Shown in pieces: positions 36,763 to 45,173 of a stretch of DNA of 64,000 nucleotides. Below the pieces are notes generated by a model. It was not told where the DNA came from. It ran no database searches and was given only the letters and a program-made list of their open reading frames with translations. Made by a program: the position numbers and the translations under genes. Every line of letters begins with the position of its first letter. Positions within the stretch are counted from its first letter, which is position 1. This stretch comes from Candidatus Scalindua sp. (GTDB lineage Bacteria; Planctomycetota; Brocadiia; Brocadiales; Scalinduaceae): NCBI GenBank assembly GCA_021776915.1, contig JAIQZU010000025.1:25602-89601 (forward strand), read 5' to 3'.

Positions 36763-37383
36763 ATGAAATATATCTTTATCATCCTAAGTCTTATCACTTT
36801 AACTCAAACTTATATGGTGTATGCTGATAATGAAAGTAAGGGTTCAAACATGGATAACAAAATAATAGAGAAAGCTGTTTTTGCGGGAGGATGCTTCTGG
36901 TGCATGCAAAACCCCTACGACGAATTAAAGGGAGTTGTGTCAACCGCCGTTGGTTATACCGGAGGCCACGTGGAAAACCCTACCTATGAAGATGTGTGTG
37001 CCGGTAACACAGGACATGCTGAAGCCATCGAAGTATTTTATGATCCCTCACAAATTACTTATGCAGAATTGCTCAATATTTTCTGGAAGAATATCGATCC
37101 TACTACACTCAACAGACAATTTGCCGACAGCGGAACGCAATATAGAACGGCCATTTTCTATCATAACGAGGAACAGAAGCAATCAGCCGAATCGTCAAAA
37201 GAAAAAATGGAACGGTCTGGCATTTACAATGACCCGGTCGTTACCGAGATCACTCCGGCCTCTACATTTTACAAGGCCGAAGATTACCATCAGAAATATT
37301 ACGAGAAATGCCCTCTAAAGTATAAGATGTATAAGTCCGGATCAGGCAGAGAACAATACCTGGAAAACTTATGGAGCAAATAA
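36763..37383 (+). CDS. msrA: peptide methionine sulfoxide reductase MsrA, exported
   Basis: MsrA repairs the S form of methionine sulfoxide. The active-site motif AGGCFWCMQ lies near residue 41-49, with the VGYTGGHVENPTYEDVCAGNTGHAEA block after it. A signal peptide (residues 1-22) suggests an extracytoplasmic site. The 206-aa protein has no MsrB domain. The gene stands alone, with a leader of about 130 bases from the toxin gene. Confidence 0.93.
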   Translation: MKYIFIILSLITLTQTYMVYADNESKGSNMDNKIIEKAVFAGGCFWCMQNPYDELKGVVSTAVGYTGGHVENPTYEDVCAGNTGHAEAIEVFYDPSQITYAELLNIFWKNIDPTTLNRQFADSGTQYRTAIFYHNEEQKQSAESSKEKMERSGIYNDPVVTEITPASTFYKAEDYHQKYYEKCPLKYKMYKSGSGREQYLENLWSK

Positions 37384-37525
37384 GTTTGAAGTGCCTTAAG
37401 TGAACTAAAGTGCCTAAAGCTTGGGAAAAATAACGGTTTAAACAGTTTAAACGGCTTGAACGATTCAAACTGAGTCTATTTCCTAACTTTAGGCTCTTTT
37501 AACTTTCTATTTAAAGGAGAAATTA

Positions 37526-39148
37526 TTGAAGGTCCTTATATCTGATAAATTGTCTCAAGAAGGCATTGATATCCTTGATGCTGTTGAGGGAATACAAGTA
37601 ATTTACAAAACTAATCTTAAACCGGAGGATTTAAAGAAAGAACTCAAAGATGTTGAGGCGCTCATCGTGCGTTCTTCAACCCAGGTTACCAGGGAGGTCA
37701 TTGCAGACGCAGAGAAACTGAAGATTATCGGAAGGGCCGGTATCGGAGTCGATAATATTGATTGTGACGCCGCTACTGAACGTGGAGTTGTCGTTATTAA
37801 TACACCCAGCGGAAACGCTACCACTACAGCCGAGCACACTATTGCCATGCTCATGTCTCTGTCACGTCATATTCCTCAGGCTGACAAAAGCATGCATCTG
37901 GGCGCATGGGAAAAATCGAAATTTACCGGAACGGAGATTACTGGAAAAGTCCTTGGAATATTCGGGTTCGGCAATATTGGCAAGATTGTTGCCGACCGCG
38001 CTCAGGGTCTCAGAATGAGAGTCCTGGTATGTGATCCATTCCTGAATGAACAAATTGCCGCAAAACATGGAGTTGAGCTGGTTTCCAAAGCTGCACTTTT
38101 TGGACGATCCGATTATATTTCAGTCCACGTTCCATTTAATGATACTACCCACAACCTGATTGACCGGAAAACCATTCAGACAATGAAAAACGGAGTTCGC
38201 ATTATCAATTGCGCCCGTGGAGGGATTGTCAATGAATCTGATCTTCTTGATGGATTGAACTCCGGAAAGGTTGCGGGCGCTGCTATTGATGTATTCGAAG
38301 AGGAGCCGCCTCAAAAAGACAATCCACTTTTAAAACATGACAGTGTTATATGCACGCCACACTTAGGAGCTTCTACCGCAGAAGCGCAGGTCAACGTTGC
38401 TATTCAGGTTGCAGAGCAGATTCGAGATTATCTTCAAACCGGAGAAATACGAAACGGGGTGAATTGTCCATCTATCAGTTCCGAAATGATTAAGGTACTT
38501 AATCCATACTTGAAACTCTGTGATAAATTAGGCTCTTTTCAAGGACAAATTTACCGCGAAAATCAGGCGGAAGTCAGGAAATTAACTATCAGTTATTCAG
38601 GTTCTGTTACCGACTATGACACAGGAGTACTGACATCTACTCTGGTACGTGGATTTTTAAATACCATTCTGGATGCATCTGTAAATTTTGTGAATGCACT
38701 GAGTCTGGCTGAATCCAGGGGTATCGTGGTTGAAGAAAACATGGTGCATCACGTACAGGAGTTTGCCAATAAGATTACCCTTTCCGTTACTGATGAAAAG
38801 CAGACAAACCTGATTGCAGGCACTGTGTTTGGAAAAAGAAATTATCGATTTGTGAGATTTAACGACTTTTACCTGGAGGTCATACCGGATGGCTATCTCC
38901 TGGTTCTTCATAATTATGACAGGCCGGGAGTGATAGGGAAAGCCACTTCGATCCTGGGAAATCATAAAATAAATATTTCCCGTATGCAATTAACCCTGGA
39001 GAATTCCAATCAACCGGGATCGGATACATCATGCCTTCAGGAAGCCGTATCCTTTATTAATATTGATCAACCGGCAGATGAAATGGTACAAGAAGAACTG
39101 AAACAGCTAGACAATATTATAGCTGTCCATCAAATCGACCTGAGTTAG
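37526..39148 (+). CDS. serA: D-3-phosphoglycerate dehydrogenase, long form
   Basis: SerA starts serine synthesis by oxidising 3-phosphoglycerate. The NAD fold has LGIFGFGNIGKIVADRA, and catalytic residues lie in INCARGGIVNE, the VFEEEPP region and CTPHLGAST. After the core come the intervening substrate-binding domain and an ACT domain (LVLHNYDRPGVIGKATSILG), giving 540 aa. The start is TTG at 37526 with AAAGGAG six bases upstream; no ATG fits the N-terminus KVLISDKLSQEG. The ACT domain suggests control by serine. Confidence 0.94.
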   Translation: MKVLISDKLSQEGIDILDAVEGIQVIYKTNLKPEDLKKELKDVEALIVRSSTQVTREVIADAEKLKIIGRAGIGVDNIDCDAATERGVVVINTPSGNATTTAEHTIAMLMSLSRHIPQADKSMHLGAWEKSKFTGTEITGKVLGIFGFGNIGKIVADRAQGLRMRVLVCDPFLNEQIAAKHGVELVSKAALFGRSDYISVHVPFNDTTHNLIDRKTIQTMKNGVRIINCARGGIVNESDLLDGLNSGKVAGAAIDVFEEEPPQKDNPLLKHDSVICTPHLGASTAEAQVNVAIQVAEQIRDYLQTGEIRNGVNCPSISSEMIKVLNPYLKLCDKLGSFQGQIYRENQAEVRKLTISYSGSVTDYDTGVLTSTLVRGFLNTILDASVNFVNALSLAESRGIVVEENMVHHVQEFANKITLSVTDEKQTNLIAGTVFGKRNYRFVRFNDFYLEVIPDGYLLVLHNYDRPGVIGKATSILGNHKINISRMQLTLENSNQPGSDTSCLQEAVSFINIDQPADEMVQEELKQLDNIIAVHQIDLS

Positions 39149-39195
39149 ATATTCGGCAACATTTTTATGTATTCGTCTGTCCGATAACAAATGTC

Positions 39196-39255
39196 GGGTA
39201 AGAAACCCGACCTACGTATAAAAAATAATATTTTTGTAGGGCGGGTTTCTTACCC
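39196..39255. repeat. large inverted repeat behind serA
   Basis: Twenty bases at 39196-39215 pair with 39236-39255 with one mismatch, around an AT-rich loop. Each arm is itself a small hairpin (GTCGGGT/ACCCGAC and GGCGGGT/ACCCGCC). It is probably a dispersed REP-like element and may also act as a terminator for serA. Confidence 0.65.
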
Positions 39256-39287
39256 GCCTACTTTAGGCCTTCGGCGACTTTTGACAT

Positions 39288-39337
39288 GGTAGGAGCCGCC
39301 TCCTGACGGCGATCGCCAACGGGAGTTGGCTCCTACC
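39288..39337. repeat. nested palindrome, REP-like
   Basis: GGTAGGAGCC and GGCTCCTACC pair perfectly. Inside are CTCC/GGGAG and GGCG/CGCC pairs, so the whole 50 bases fold into one long hairpin. It is much richer in GC than its surroundings and lies 20 bases before the deaminase gene. Confidence 0.65.
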
Positions 39338-39357
39338 AAAACATTGGAATTCCTCAT

Positions 39358-39870
39358 ATGATTAATCAAGATAATAATAACACACGACCATCCTGGGATG
39401 ATTACTTTATGGAGGTAGCAAATGCCATTTCCAAGAGAGCAACTTGTGATCGCGGAAAAAGCGGCTGCGTAATTGCAAAAGACAGGCAGCTCATCGTCTC
39501 AGGATATGTAGGGTCTCCAACCGGTTTTCAGCATTGTGATGAAGCCGGACACCAGATCAAGAAGGTAACTCATGAATACGGAGAGGTTACAGAACACTGC
39601 ATGCGTACCGTCCATGCCGAACAGAATGCTATTTGCCAGGCGGCAAGAATAGGGGTTTCAATATCAGGAGCTACTCTCTACACCAGAATGACTCCGTGCA
39701 GGACGTGTGCGATGCTTCTTATCAATTGCGGTATCAAAAGAGTCGTTTGTGAGCGAAAATACCACCAGGGAGAAGATTCAGAGAAAATGTTCAGGGAAGC
39801 TGGCATAGATCTGGTTTATAAATTCAATGAGCATCAACAATACTCAAACAAAAAGGAGAATAATTCATGA
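39358..39870 (+). CDS. dCMP deaminase (ComEB type)
   Basis: This zinc enzyme deaminates dCMP to dUMP for thymidylate synthesis. The zinc site is formed by VHAEQNAI and TPCRTCAMLLINCGI. An N-terminal Cys/His-containing segment (TCDRGKSGCV, QHCDEAGH) is typical of ComEB-type deaminases. Length 170 aa. Its stop overlaps the next start in an ATGA, coupling it to a flavin reductase-like gene. Confidence 0.9.
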   Translation: MINQDNNNTRPSWDDYFMEVANAISKRATCDRGKSGCVIAKDRQLIVSGYVGSPTGFQHCDEAGHQIKKVTHEYGEVTEHCMRTVHAEQNAICQAARIGVSISGATLYTRMTPCRTCAMLLINCGIKRVVCERKYHQGEDSEKMFREAGIDLVYKFNEHQQYSNKKENNS

Positions 39871-40454
39871 AGAAATCATTAGGAAAAAAACCACTGGCCT
39901 TCCCCACGCCTGTCTGGTTAGTAGGAACATACGATAAAGAGGGAAAGCCAAATGTAATGACAGTGGCCTGGGGAGGAATTTGCTGTTCGAAACCCGTGTG
40001 TATCAATGTATCTCTGAGAAAAGAAACATATACCTATGATAGTATTATTGAGCGTAAGGCATTTACTGTTAGTATCCCTTCTGATAAACACGTCAAGGAG
40101 GCCGATTATTTCGGGATTGCCACAGGCAGGAAGACAGATAAATTTGCAGTTACAGGCCTCACTCCTGTAAGGAGTGAACTTGTTGATGCTCCTTACGTGA
40201 ATGAATTTCCATTAGTATTGGAATGCCAAATGACCCACAAGGTTGAAATTGGATTACATACTCTATTTATCGGCGAAATAATGGATATTAAGGCTGAAGA
40301 ATCTGTACTTGACGAAGAAGGACATCTTGATATAAATAATGCGTCGCCAATTCTTTACGCTCCTGGAACCCGCACATATCACGGAATAGGAAAAACACTT
40401 GGAAAGGCATTTTCTATAGGAAAGGAAATACAAGGATTTGAAAATAAATCATAG
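39867..40454 (+). CDS. flavin reductase-like FMN-binding protein
   Basis: The 195-aa protein belongs to the flavin reductase/flavoredoxin group. It shows TPVWLVGTYDKEGKPNVMTVAWGG at the N-terminus, then SVSLRKETYTYDSI- and FTVSIPSD-type blocks and the C-terminal YAPGTRTYHGIG. It probably binds FMN and takes part in electron transfer. The start overlaps the dCMP deaminase stop by four bases. Confidence 0.85.
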   Translation: MKKSLGKKPLAFPTPVWLVGTYDKEGKPNVMTVAWGGICCSKPVCINVSLRKETYTYDSIIERKAFTVSIPSDKHVKEADYFGIATGRKTDKFAVTGLTPVRSELVDAPYVNEFPLVLECQMTHKVEIGLHTLFIGEIMDIKAEESVLDEEGHLDINNASPILYAPGTRTYHGIGKTLGKAFSIGKEIQGFENKS

Positions 40455-40461
40455 GAATTGA

Positions 40462-40525
40462 GGAATTCAACACTGGAATCCTCCAGAAATGGAGGAAGTA
40501 TAATCCCCTACTTTCGTAGGGAATC
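40462..40525. repeat. tandem small hairpins
   Basis: Two hairpins follow the flavin reductase gene: CCTCC/GGAGG (40480-40495) and CCCTAC-TTTC-GTAGGG (40506-40521). They lie between two genes that read the same way and could reduce read-through. They may also be one more dispersed repeat. Confidence 0.45.
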
Positions 40526-40540
40526 CATTCAAGAAATTAA

Positions 40541-40972
40541 ATGTTAAATAAGATTGATCATATTAATGTGGTTGTCAGTAATATTGATGAAGCAAAGTCT
40601 TTTTTTATACAGCTTGGTTTTACAATAGGAGATGAGTCCGAACTGTCAGGAGAATGGATATCTTCTATAGTTGCCCTGCCGAATGCCAGGGCACGATACG
40701 CAACATTGAAGTTACAAGGCACAGAGACAAATCTGGAATTAATTGAATATTTCAATCCACCTTCTGAACGAGACCCTAATATAGATAAAGCAAACCAGAT
40801 GGGATTCCGCCATATTGCGTTTGAGGTAGAAAATATAGATGAGGTAGTCCAGGACTTGAAAGATAAAGGCATTAAATTCATCAGCACAATCCATGCTTAT
40901 CCCAAGACGGGTAAGCGGCTGGTCTACTTTTGGGGACCGGATGGAATCTTATTAGAGTTGGCACAGTATTGA
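40541..40972 (+). CDS. VOC (glyoxalase/bleomycin resistance) family protein
   Basis: A 143-aa protein with two beta-alpha-beta-beta-beta units. The first starts KIDHINVVVSNIDEAKSFF, with a metal-ligand His; the second has GFRHIAFEVENIDEVVQDLK, and the last strand is YFWGPDGILLELAQ with the metal-ligand Glu. It resembles lyases and epimerases such as methylmalonyl-CoA epimerase, but the substrate is not clear. It precedes a cupin gene with a 3-base gap. Confidence 0.85.
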   Translation: MLNKIDHINVVVSNIDEAKSFFIQLGFTIGDESELSGEWISSIVALPNARARYATLKLQGTETNLELIEYFNPPSERDPNIDKANQMGFRHIAFEVENIDEVVQDLKDKGIKFISTIHAYPKTGKRLVYFWGPDGILLELAQY

Positions 40973-40975
40973 TAA

Positions 40976-41323
40976 ATGGCAGTGGATATAAAGAACATAT
41001 TCTCAGACTTACAGAAACAGGCTCCGGGTGAAATTTTAGAGACGATCTTACAAACGCATCAATTCAAAATTGAGAGAATTATTTCACGAGGCCGTGCTAC
41101 CACTGAAGGAGAGTGGTATGATCAGGACAAGAACGAATGGGTGATCCTGCTAAAGGGACGTGCCGGCTTGCTATTTAAAAGCAATAACGAAGAAATTGTT
41201 TTGAAACCTGGTGACTATATCAACATACCTGCTCACCAGAAACATAGAGTAGAGTGGACTGATGCCAATGAAGAGACTATATGGCTGGCCGTCCACTACC
41301 GGAACGAAACCTGTGAAGTGTAA
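40976..41323 (+). CDS. cupin domain protein
   Basis: A 115-aa single cupin. Visible motifs are YDQDKNEWVILLKGRAGLLF and LKPGDYINIPAHQKHRVEWT, the latter with the metal-binding His residues. Function is not known; it begins 3 bases after the VOC gene, so the two small metal-site proteins are likely translated together. Confidence 0.85.
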   Translation: MAVDIKNIFSDLQKQAPGEILETILQTHQFKIERIISRGRATTEGEWYDQDKNEWVILLKGRAGLLFKSNNEEIVLKPGDYINIPAHQKHRVEWTDANEETIWLAVHYRNETCEV

Positions 41324-41377
41324 CTCTGTTCTGGCAGGCACAGATTAAAACTTTATTTATAAAGAAAGGCAGCCATA

Positions 41378-42058
41378 ATGAGTATCATAATATTACTTGT
41401 TTGCAGAGAAGGGTCATCCTTACAAAATTATTTAGATGCTTGCAAAGGGCAAGATGCCAGGATTGATGTTGCTTCATCATTCGAAGGTCTTTACAAGGCA
41501 ATAACCAAGATTCCCTATAATGGAATCTTGATTGATATGCCAACAAAAGTAGTAACACTTAGGAAAGACAAAGAAATGGTTGATAGTATACTTAAACAAT
41601 ATCCTGTAGCACGTCTTACTTTAAATAACAAATCAGGACAATTGTCTGTGTTTTACTCTAACCAGATTGCAGGTAGTGGAACGTTAGATGATTTTTTAGC
41701 CCAACAATGTCGTTCTTTTACTGCAAGAATAATTCGTTCTGACCTTAGAAGAGATGTAGTATTTAACGTTATTTTGTCCAAAAGTATAAATATAAGTGAT
41801 GAGAATAGTGAGAGAACAGTAACAATAAATATCTCACGAGGCGGATGTTTTATCTTTTCAATTGATGACTGGGAAGTAAATAATGATGCGTGGTTTACAA
41901 TTAAGGAATTAACAGACCAGACACCCATACGCGGGCAGGTAAAATGGAAGGTTGATTGGGGCAGTAAAATGAGCATTCCCGGTATTGGAGTGAAGTTTAA
42001 GGAAATTAACGATTGCCAACTTACTGAGATTTGTGATAAAAGCAGAATCCAAGCTTAA
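41378..42058 (+). CDS. PilZ-like domain protein
   Basis: The N-terminal 110 residues have a receiver-like look (IIILLVCREGSSL, GILIDMPTKV) but without a clear phosphorylation site. The C-terminal half resembles PilZ: RSDLRRDVVFNVILS supplies the arginines and VTINISRGGCFIFS the D/N-x-S-x-x-G motif, followed by GIGVKFKEI. PilZ domains bind cyclic di-GMP; here the match is moderate. Length 226 aa. Confidence 0.7.
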   Translation: MSIIILLVCREGSSLQNYLDACKGQDARIDVASSFEGLYKAITKIPYNGILIDMPTKVVTLRKDKEMVDSILKQYPVARLTLNNKSGQLSVFYSNQIAGSGTLDDFLAQQCRSFTARIIRSDLRRDVVFNVILSKSINISDENSERTVTINISRGGCFIFSIDDWEVNNDAWFTIKELTDQTPIRGQVKWKVDWGSKMSIPGIGVKFKEINDCQLTEICDKSRIQA

Positions 42059-42079
42059 TACCAGCATTAAAAATACTAT

Positions 42080-42901
42080 TTATTCAACAAATACTTTGAC
42101 AAACCATTCAAGAAGATATGCAAGATATTCTATATCGATGTATGCTTCTGCACTGCTGTCTACATGCAATTTACAACTTGCCGGGAATTCTTCATCGGCC
42201 TCCCAAAAGCATAAATACATGGGCACACGTGGTAAAAGCTTGAATCCGCAAATATAGTCTGCCTTGATTTTGCCATGAACTTCTACTCCTTCAAGTTCCT
42301 TACAACGCTCCTTCAGGCCGCTCATATTGCTATCAAATTTCTCTGCAATCCTGGTCTCCGCCTTTTTTTGAAACGCCTTTGAATGAGAAGCCGTGTTTGG
42401 AAAATGTCCCAGTGAGACCCAATCTCCCGTTAAAGGGATATTTCCTTTCCTGCGAACATAATCATAAATTATGATCTTTGACCATGAGTCCTGACAATGT
42501 TGATTGTCTTTGAACAAGCCTTCGTTACGTACCTCATACTCTTTATTCATCATTTTGAGCCTGATAACTCCCCCGCCATTCCCGACTGAGTCGGATCCAG
42601 AGCCAGCTAACAGGGTCGCCTCAGGAGACCTGTCCTCATAATTCCCGCCTATGGCATCAGCAGCCTCTTTTAAGTCAACGCGCTTAACCTCTTCTTCCAA
42701 TTCATTGCTTACACGCTTGTAATTATTCTCCATTGTAACTATAGGCTCTTGAGTTAAAATCTTCTCATCTATACATTTAATATAAGGACATTCAGACATC
42801 TTACGCTGTGCATTATTCACCTTCAATGCAAACGCCATGCACGTGAATTCACCACATTCACCACAATTAGTTCCCGGTAGTTTTTTATATATTTCAATCA
42901 T
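42080..42901 (-). CDS. Fe-S and DUF3786 domain protein
   Basis: The N-terminus has four Cys in PGTNCGECGEFTCMAFA ... SECPY, the pattern of the 4Fe-4S domain found in corrinoid and electron transfer proteins. The rest (about residues 90-273) is a DUF3786 domain with VSLGHFPNTASHSKAFQ and MYLCFWEADEEFPASCKL. This family occurs in anaerobes; the function is unknown. Length 273 aa. It stands alone on the minus strand. Confidence 0.8.
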   Translation of the reverse strand: MIEIYKKLPGTNCGECGEFTCMAFALKVNNAQRKMSECPYIKCIDEKILTQEPIVTMENNYKRVSNELEEEVKRVDLKEAADAIGGNYEDRSPEATLLAGSGSDSVGNGGGVIRLKMMNKEYEVRNEGLFKDNQHCQDSWSKIIIYDYVRRKGNIPLTGDWVSLGHFPNTASHSKAFQKKAETRIAEKFDSNMSGLKERCKELEGVEVHGKIKADYICGFKLLPRVPMYLCFWEADEEFPASCKLHVDSSAEAYIDIEYLAYLLEWFVKVFVE

Positions 42902-42921
42902 TTAATTATTAGTTCTCACGC

Positions 42922-42947
42922 TCCCCGGACAAATGGCGCCGAGGACA
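42922..42947. repeat. fragment of the 61-bp repeat family
   Basis: CCCCGGACAAATGGCGCCGAGGAC is shared in pattern with the repeat cores at 2954-3014 and 30001-30061 and with the ybeY segment at 55291-55320. It lies just upstream of the DUF3786 gene. Confidence 0.55.
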
Positions 42948-43011
42948 AGAAGTCGTTGAGTTCGCTAAAAAAAATACAAAAAAGAAATAAAAAGATAGAA
43001 CTTTTTCATCA

Positions 43012-43446
43012 CACGGAGGCACAAAGGGGTTTTATTTTATATCACCGTTGATTATTCTAAATATTCCATCTTTCATCAATTCATCGCCGAAGTTTAACAA
43101 ATATCCAAGTTTACAATCTGTCATCTTGAGATAAGTTAAAACCTGTTTCTTATGCGCTTTTGTCACGTTTTCTACAGACTTTAATTCTAGAATCACTTTA
43201 TCGTTGACTATAATGTCCGCCCTGAATCCTTCATCAAATTTGATTCTTTTGTATTCAATTGGGACAGGAACCTGCCGTTTAATAGTCAGGCCTCTGACCT
43301 GAAGCTCATGTGTCATCAATACTTCATAGACAATTTCAAGCAAACCCGGCCCAAGTTCTTTGTGTAATGGCAATGCTGCATCTACAACAATTTTCTTTAT
43401 TTCATTTTCGTTCATTTTGTTTTTTGCCTTTCTTTGTGCCTCCGTG
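43012..43446. mobile_element. GxxExxY gene bounded by 15-bp perfect inverted repeats
   Basis: CACGGAGGCACAAAG at 43012-43026 is the exact reverse complement of 43432-43446. The 435-bp unit holds just the GxxExxY gene. The unit could be a non-autonomous mobile element with the gene as cargo. No transposase or target duplication is visible, so mobility is an inference. Confidence 0.5.
43032..43415 (-). CDS. GxxExxY family protein (PD-(D/E)XK nuclease-like)
   Basis: A 127-aa protein with the family motif GPGLLEIVYE and the nuclease-like core FRADIIVNDKVILELKSVE, where Asp and E-x-K form a PD-(D/E)XK-type site. The open frame extends 31 codons upstream, but that part is repeat sequence (KGTEAQRKAKNK), so I choose the ATG at 43415. 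The exact role is unknown; inverted repeats flank the gene. Confidence 0.82.
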   Translation of the reverse strand: MNENEIKKIVVDAALPLHKELGPGLLEIVYEVLMTHELQVRGLTIKRQVPVPIEYKRIKFDEGFRADIIVNDKVILELKSVENVTKAHKKQVLTYLKMTDCKLGYLLNFGDELMKDGIFRIINGDIK

Positions 43447-43916
43447 CCTTTGTGTGAGTCTATGCTTTTTCTATGCTGAACGTTTAATATTTTATTCCTC
43501 ATCATCATTGGCGAATAAAGACCAGAAACGTCGGAAAAAACAGGCTATAAAAGGCCCATGTTGAAAATCCAGGAATATTACCTGACATGAATTCTGTAAA
43601 AAACTTCGGAACAGAGGCGACAATAAGAAAAGCAGATATCAAACACCCCCTGAGCTTTGTAATAAGTTCTTTTCTGAAAGATTAAATTGATTTTTTTCTT
43701 TGAAATATACATTATTCTTTTCTACTAATCAACATTTCACGTGCAGTCTCTTGTAGATAACCTCCCATAAAAATAATATTTGATGTATCAAGAAGTGCCG
43801 TGTTCTTCATAAAGACTATAATACCAGAATTACAACTACATTTCCTCTTTACAATCTAAATAATAGACAGTAGATTATGTCAATTACAAGTAACTTGCGT
43901 TAAACAATTTTAAGGA
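43447..43916. other. intergenic region with a possible gene remnant
   Basis: About 470 bases without a full gene. On the minus strand about 43728-43830 reads MKNTALLDTSNIIFMGGYLQ... and ends in TAA, roughly 32 codons. It has a protein-like composition but no ribosome site, so it may be the tail of a lost gene. Nothing else is seen apart from AT-rich DNA that must contain the CBS gene promoter. Confidence 0.4.
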
Positions 43917-43925
43917 ATGATAATA

Positions 43926-44339
43926 ATGAGCGTTGAATTAATTATGACCAAAAAAGTATTTAAGGTGAAAATGGATGATACGGTAGGAGTAATTCGTAAG
44001 TTTTTAGATACTGTTAATTTCCATCATCTTTTAGTTGTGGAAAAGAACAAACTCTACGGTGTTATATCTGATCGTGATGTCCTTAAGGCCATCAGCCCTT
44101 TTATTGGTACACTCTCTGAACACAACCATGATTTAGTTACTTTAAATAAGAAGGCACATCAAATCATGAATCATAAACCAATAACAGTATACAAAGATAC
44201 GAGTATACAAGTCGCTGGAACCATTATGATGGATAATAATATATCATGCCTTCCCGTCGTATCACTTGAAGATGAAGTAGAAGGGATTGTCACGTGGAAA
44301 GATATTCTCAGATATTATGTAATAGAAGATAAGGAATGA
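43926..44339 (+). CDS. CBS domain pair protein
   Basis: Two CBS domains fill this 138-aa protein: MTKKVFKVKMDDTVGVIRKFL ... LYGVISDRDVLKAI and the second IMNHKPITVYKDTSI ... VEGIVTWKDILRYY. Such proteins sense adenosine nucleotides and regulate others. An ATG at 43917 is only one base past the AAGGA box, so 43926 is the more likely start. It stands alone. Confidence 0.85.
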   Translation: MSVELIMTKKVFKVKMDDTVGVIRKFLDTVNFHHLLVVEKNKLYGVISDRDVLKAISPFIGTLSEHNHDLVTLNKKAHQIMNHKPITVYKDTSIQVAGTIMMDNNISCLPVVSLEDEVEGIVTWKDILRYYVIEDKE

Positions 44340-44369
44340 ATCTGTTTGAAGTATTAGTAAAAGAATCTT

Positions 44370-44470
44370 CAGGTGTAGGATGGGCTACCCGTCGGACCGT
44401 ATCATCCGGGCGGGAACGCAGTGAACCCATCGTTATTGTTTTGTTGTGTGCGCTTCACCCAACCTACTAT
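44370..44470. repeat. GC-rich repeat segment between CBS and PEBP genes
   Basis: The block has GGGCTACCCGTCGGACCG and CATCCGGGCGGGAACGCAG, similar to the GC-rich palindromes near 24690-24800. It contrasts with the AT-rich flanks. It lies between convergent genes. Confidence 0.45.
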
Positions 44471-44528
44471 ACTAATCAATTCCTCTTAATCTCATCTTAA
44501 TAAGTAAGATTAAATAAATATTTTGTGC

Positions 44529-45113
44529 TTATCTACTGTATCTACCCATAAGACGTCCTTCTGCCAGGACATGCCCTTTAATTGTACCAAGAACTTCACC
44601 CTTTGTTGCACCTGGGTTCAAGTCAACCTCTGTATCCACTGCATATAACTTGAAGAAATAACGGTGTGTACCACCAGGCGGGCAAGGCCCGCCATAGCCA
44701 TACCTGCGAAAATCATTGATTCCATGTTTTGCCCCGCTTAATACTTCCTTGTCATCAGGTATATTTTCAGATAATTCTAAAGTATCCGGTGATAGCCCGT
44801 ATAGAACCCAGTGAACCCACGTCCCCATAGGCGCATCGGGATCATCACAGATTAATACCATGCTCTTTGTTCCTTCCGGAGGTTGCGTCCAAGACAATTG
44901 CGGTGAGACATCAGCCCCATCACATGTATATTTTTTTGGTATTAACTCACCATCTACAAAGGCCGTACTCTTAATATCCAGGTTCATTACACAACCCTCC
45001 TTTCCTATAGCTCCAACGCGAATTCCAAGAACACATGAAAACAGAATAAATGGTATTGCATATCTTACCCAACGGCTTTTCAGGATATTCTTTATCATGG
45101 GACGCGTATACAT
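44529..45113 (-). CDS. PEBP-family protein (YbhB/YbcL type), exported
   Basis: The PEBP fold is shown by CDGADVSPQLSW, the ligand motif DDPDAPMGTWVHWVLYG, the GxNDF segment GINDFRRYGYGGPCPPGGTHRYFFKLYA and the C-terminal AEGRLMGRYSR. An N-terminal hydrophobic stretch (residues 17-32) suggests secretion or anchoring, unlike cytoplasmic YbhB. Length 194 aa. The exact function is unknown. A second Met at residue 6 could be the start. Confidence 0.88.
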   Translation of the reverse strand: MYTRPMIKNILKSRWVRYAIPFILFSCVLGIRVGAIGKEGCVMNLDIKSTAFVDGELIPKKYTCDGADVSPQLSWTQPPEGTKSMVLICDDPDAPMGTWVHWVLYGLSPDTLELSENIPDDKEVLSGAKHGINDFRRYGYGGPCPPGGTHRYFFKLYAVDTEVDLNPGATKGEVLGTIKGHVLAEGRLMGRYSR

Positions 45114-45173
45114 TGAATTAATGGGGTAATTTATGAAATGACTGTTTTCTGCTTACTCAGACTTTACAATTTA

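Noticed and set aside
39188..39340. possible CRISPR array
   Set aside because: The repeats are palindromes of two kinds with no regular spacer pattern and no cas genes in the window.
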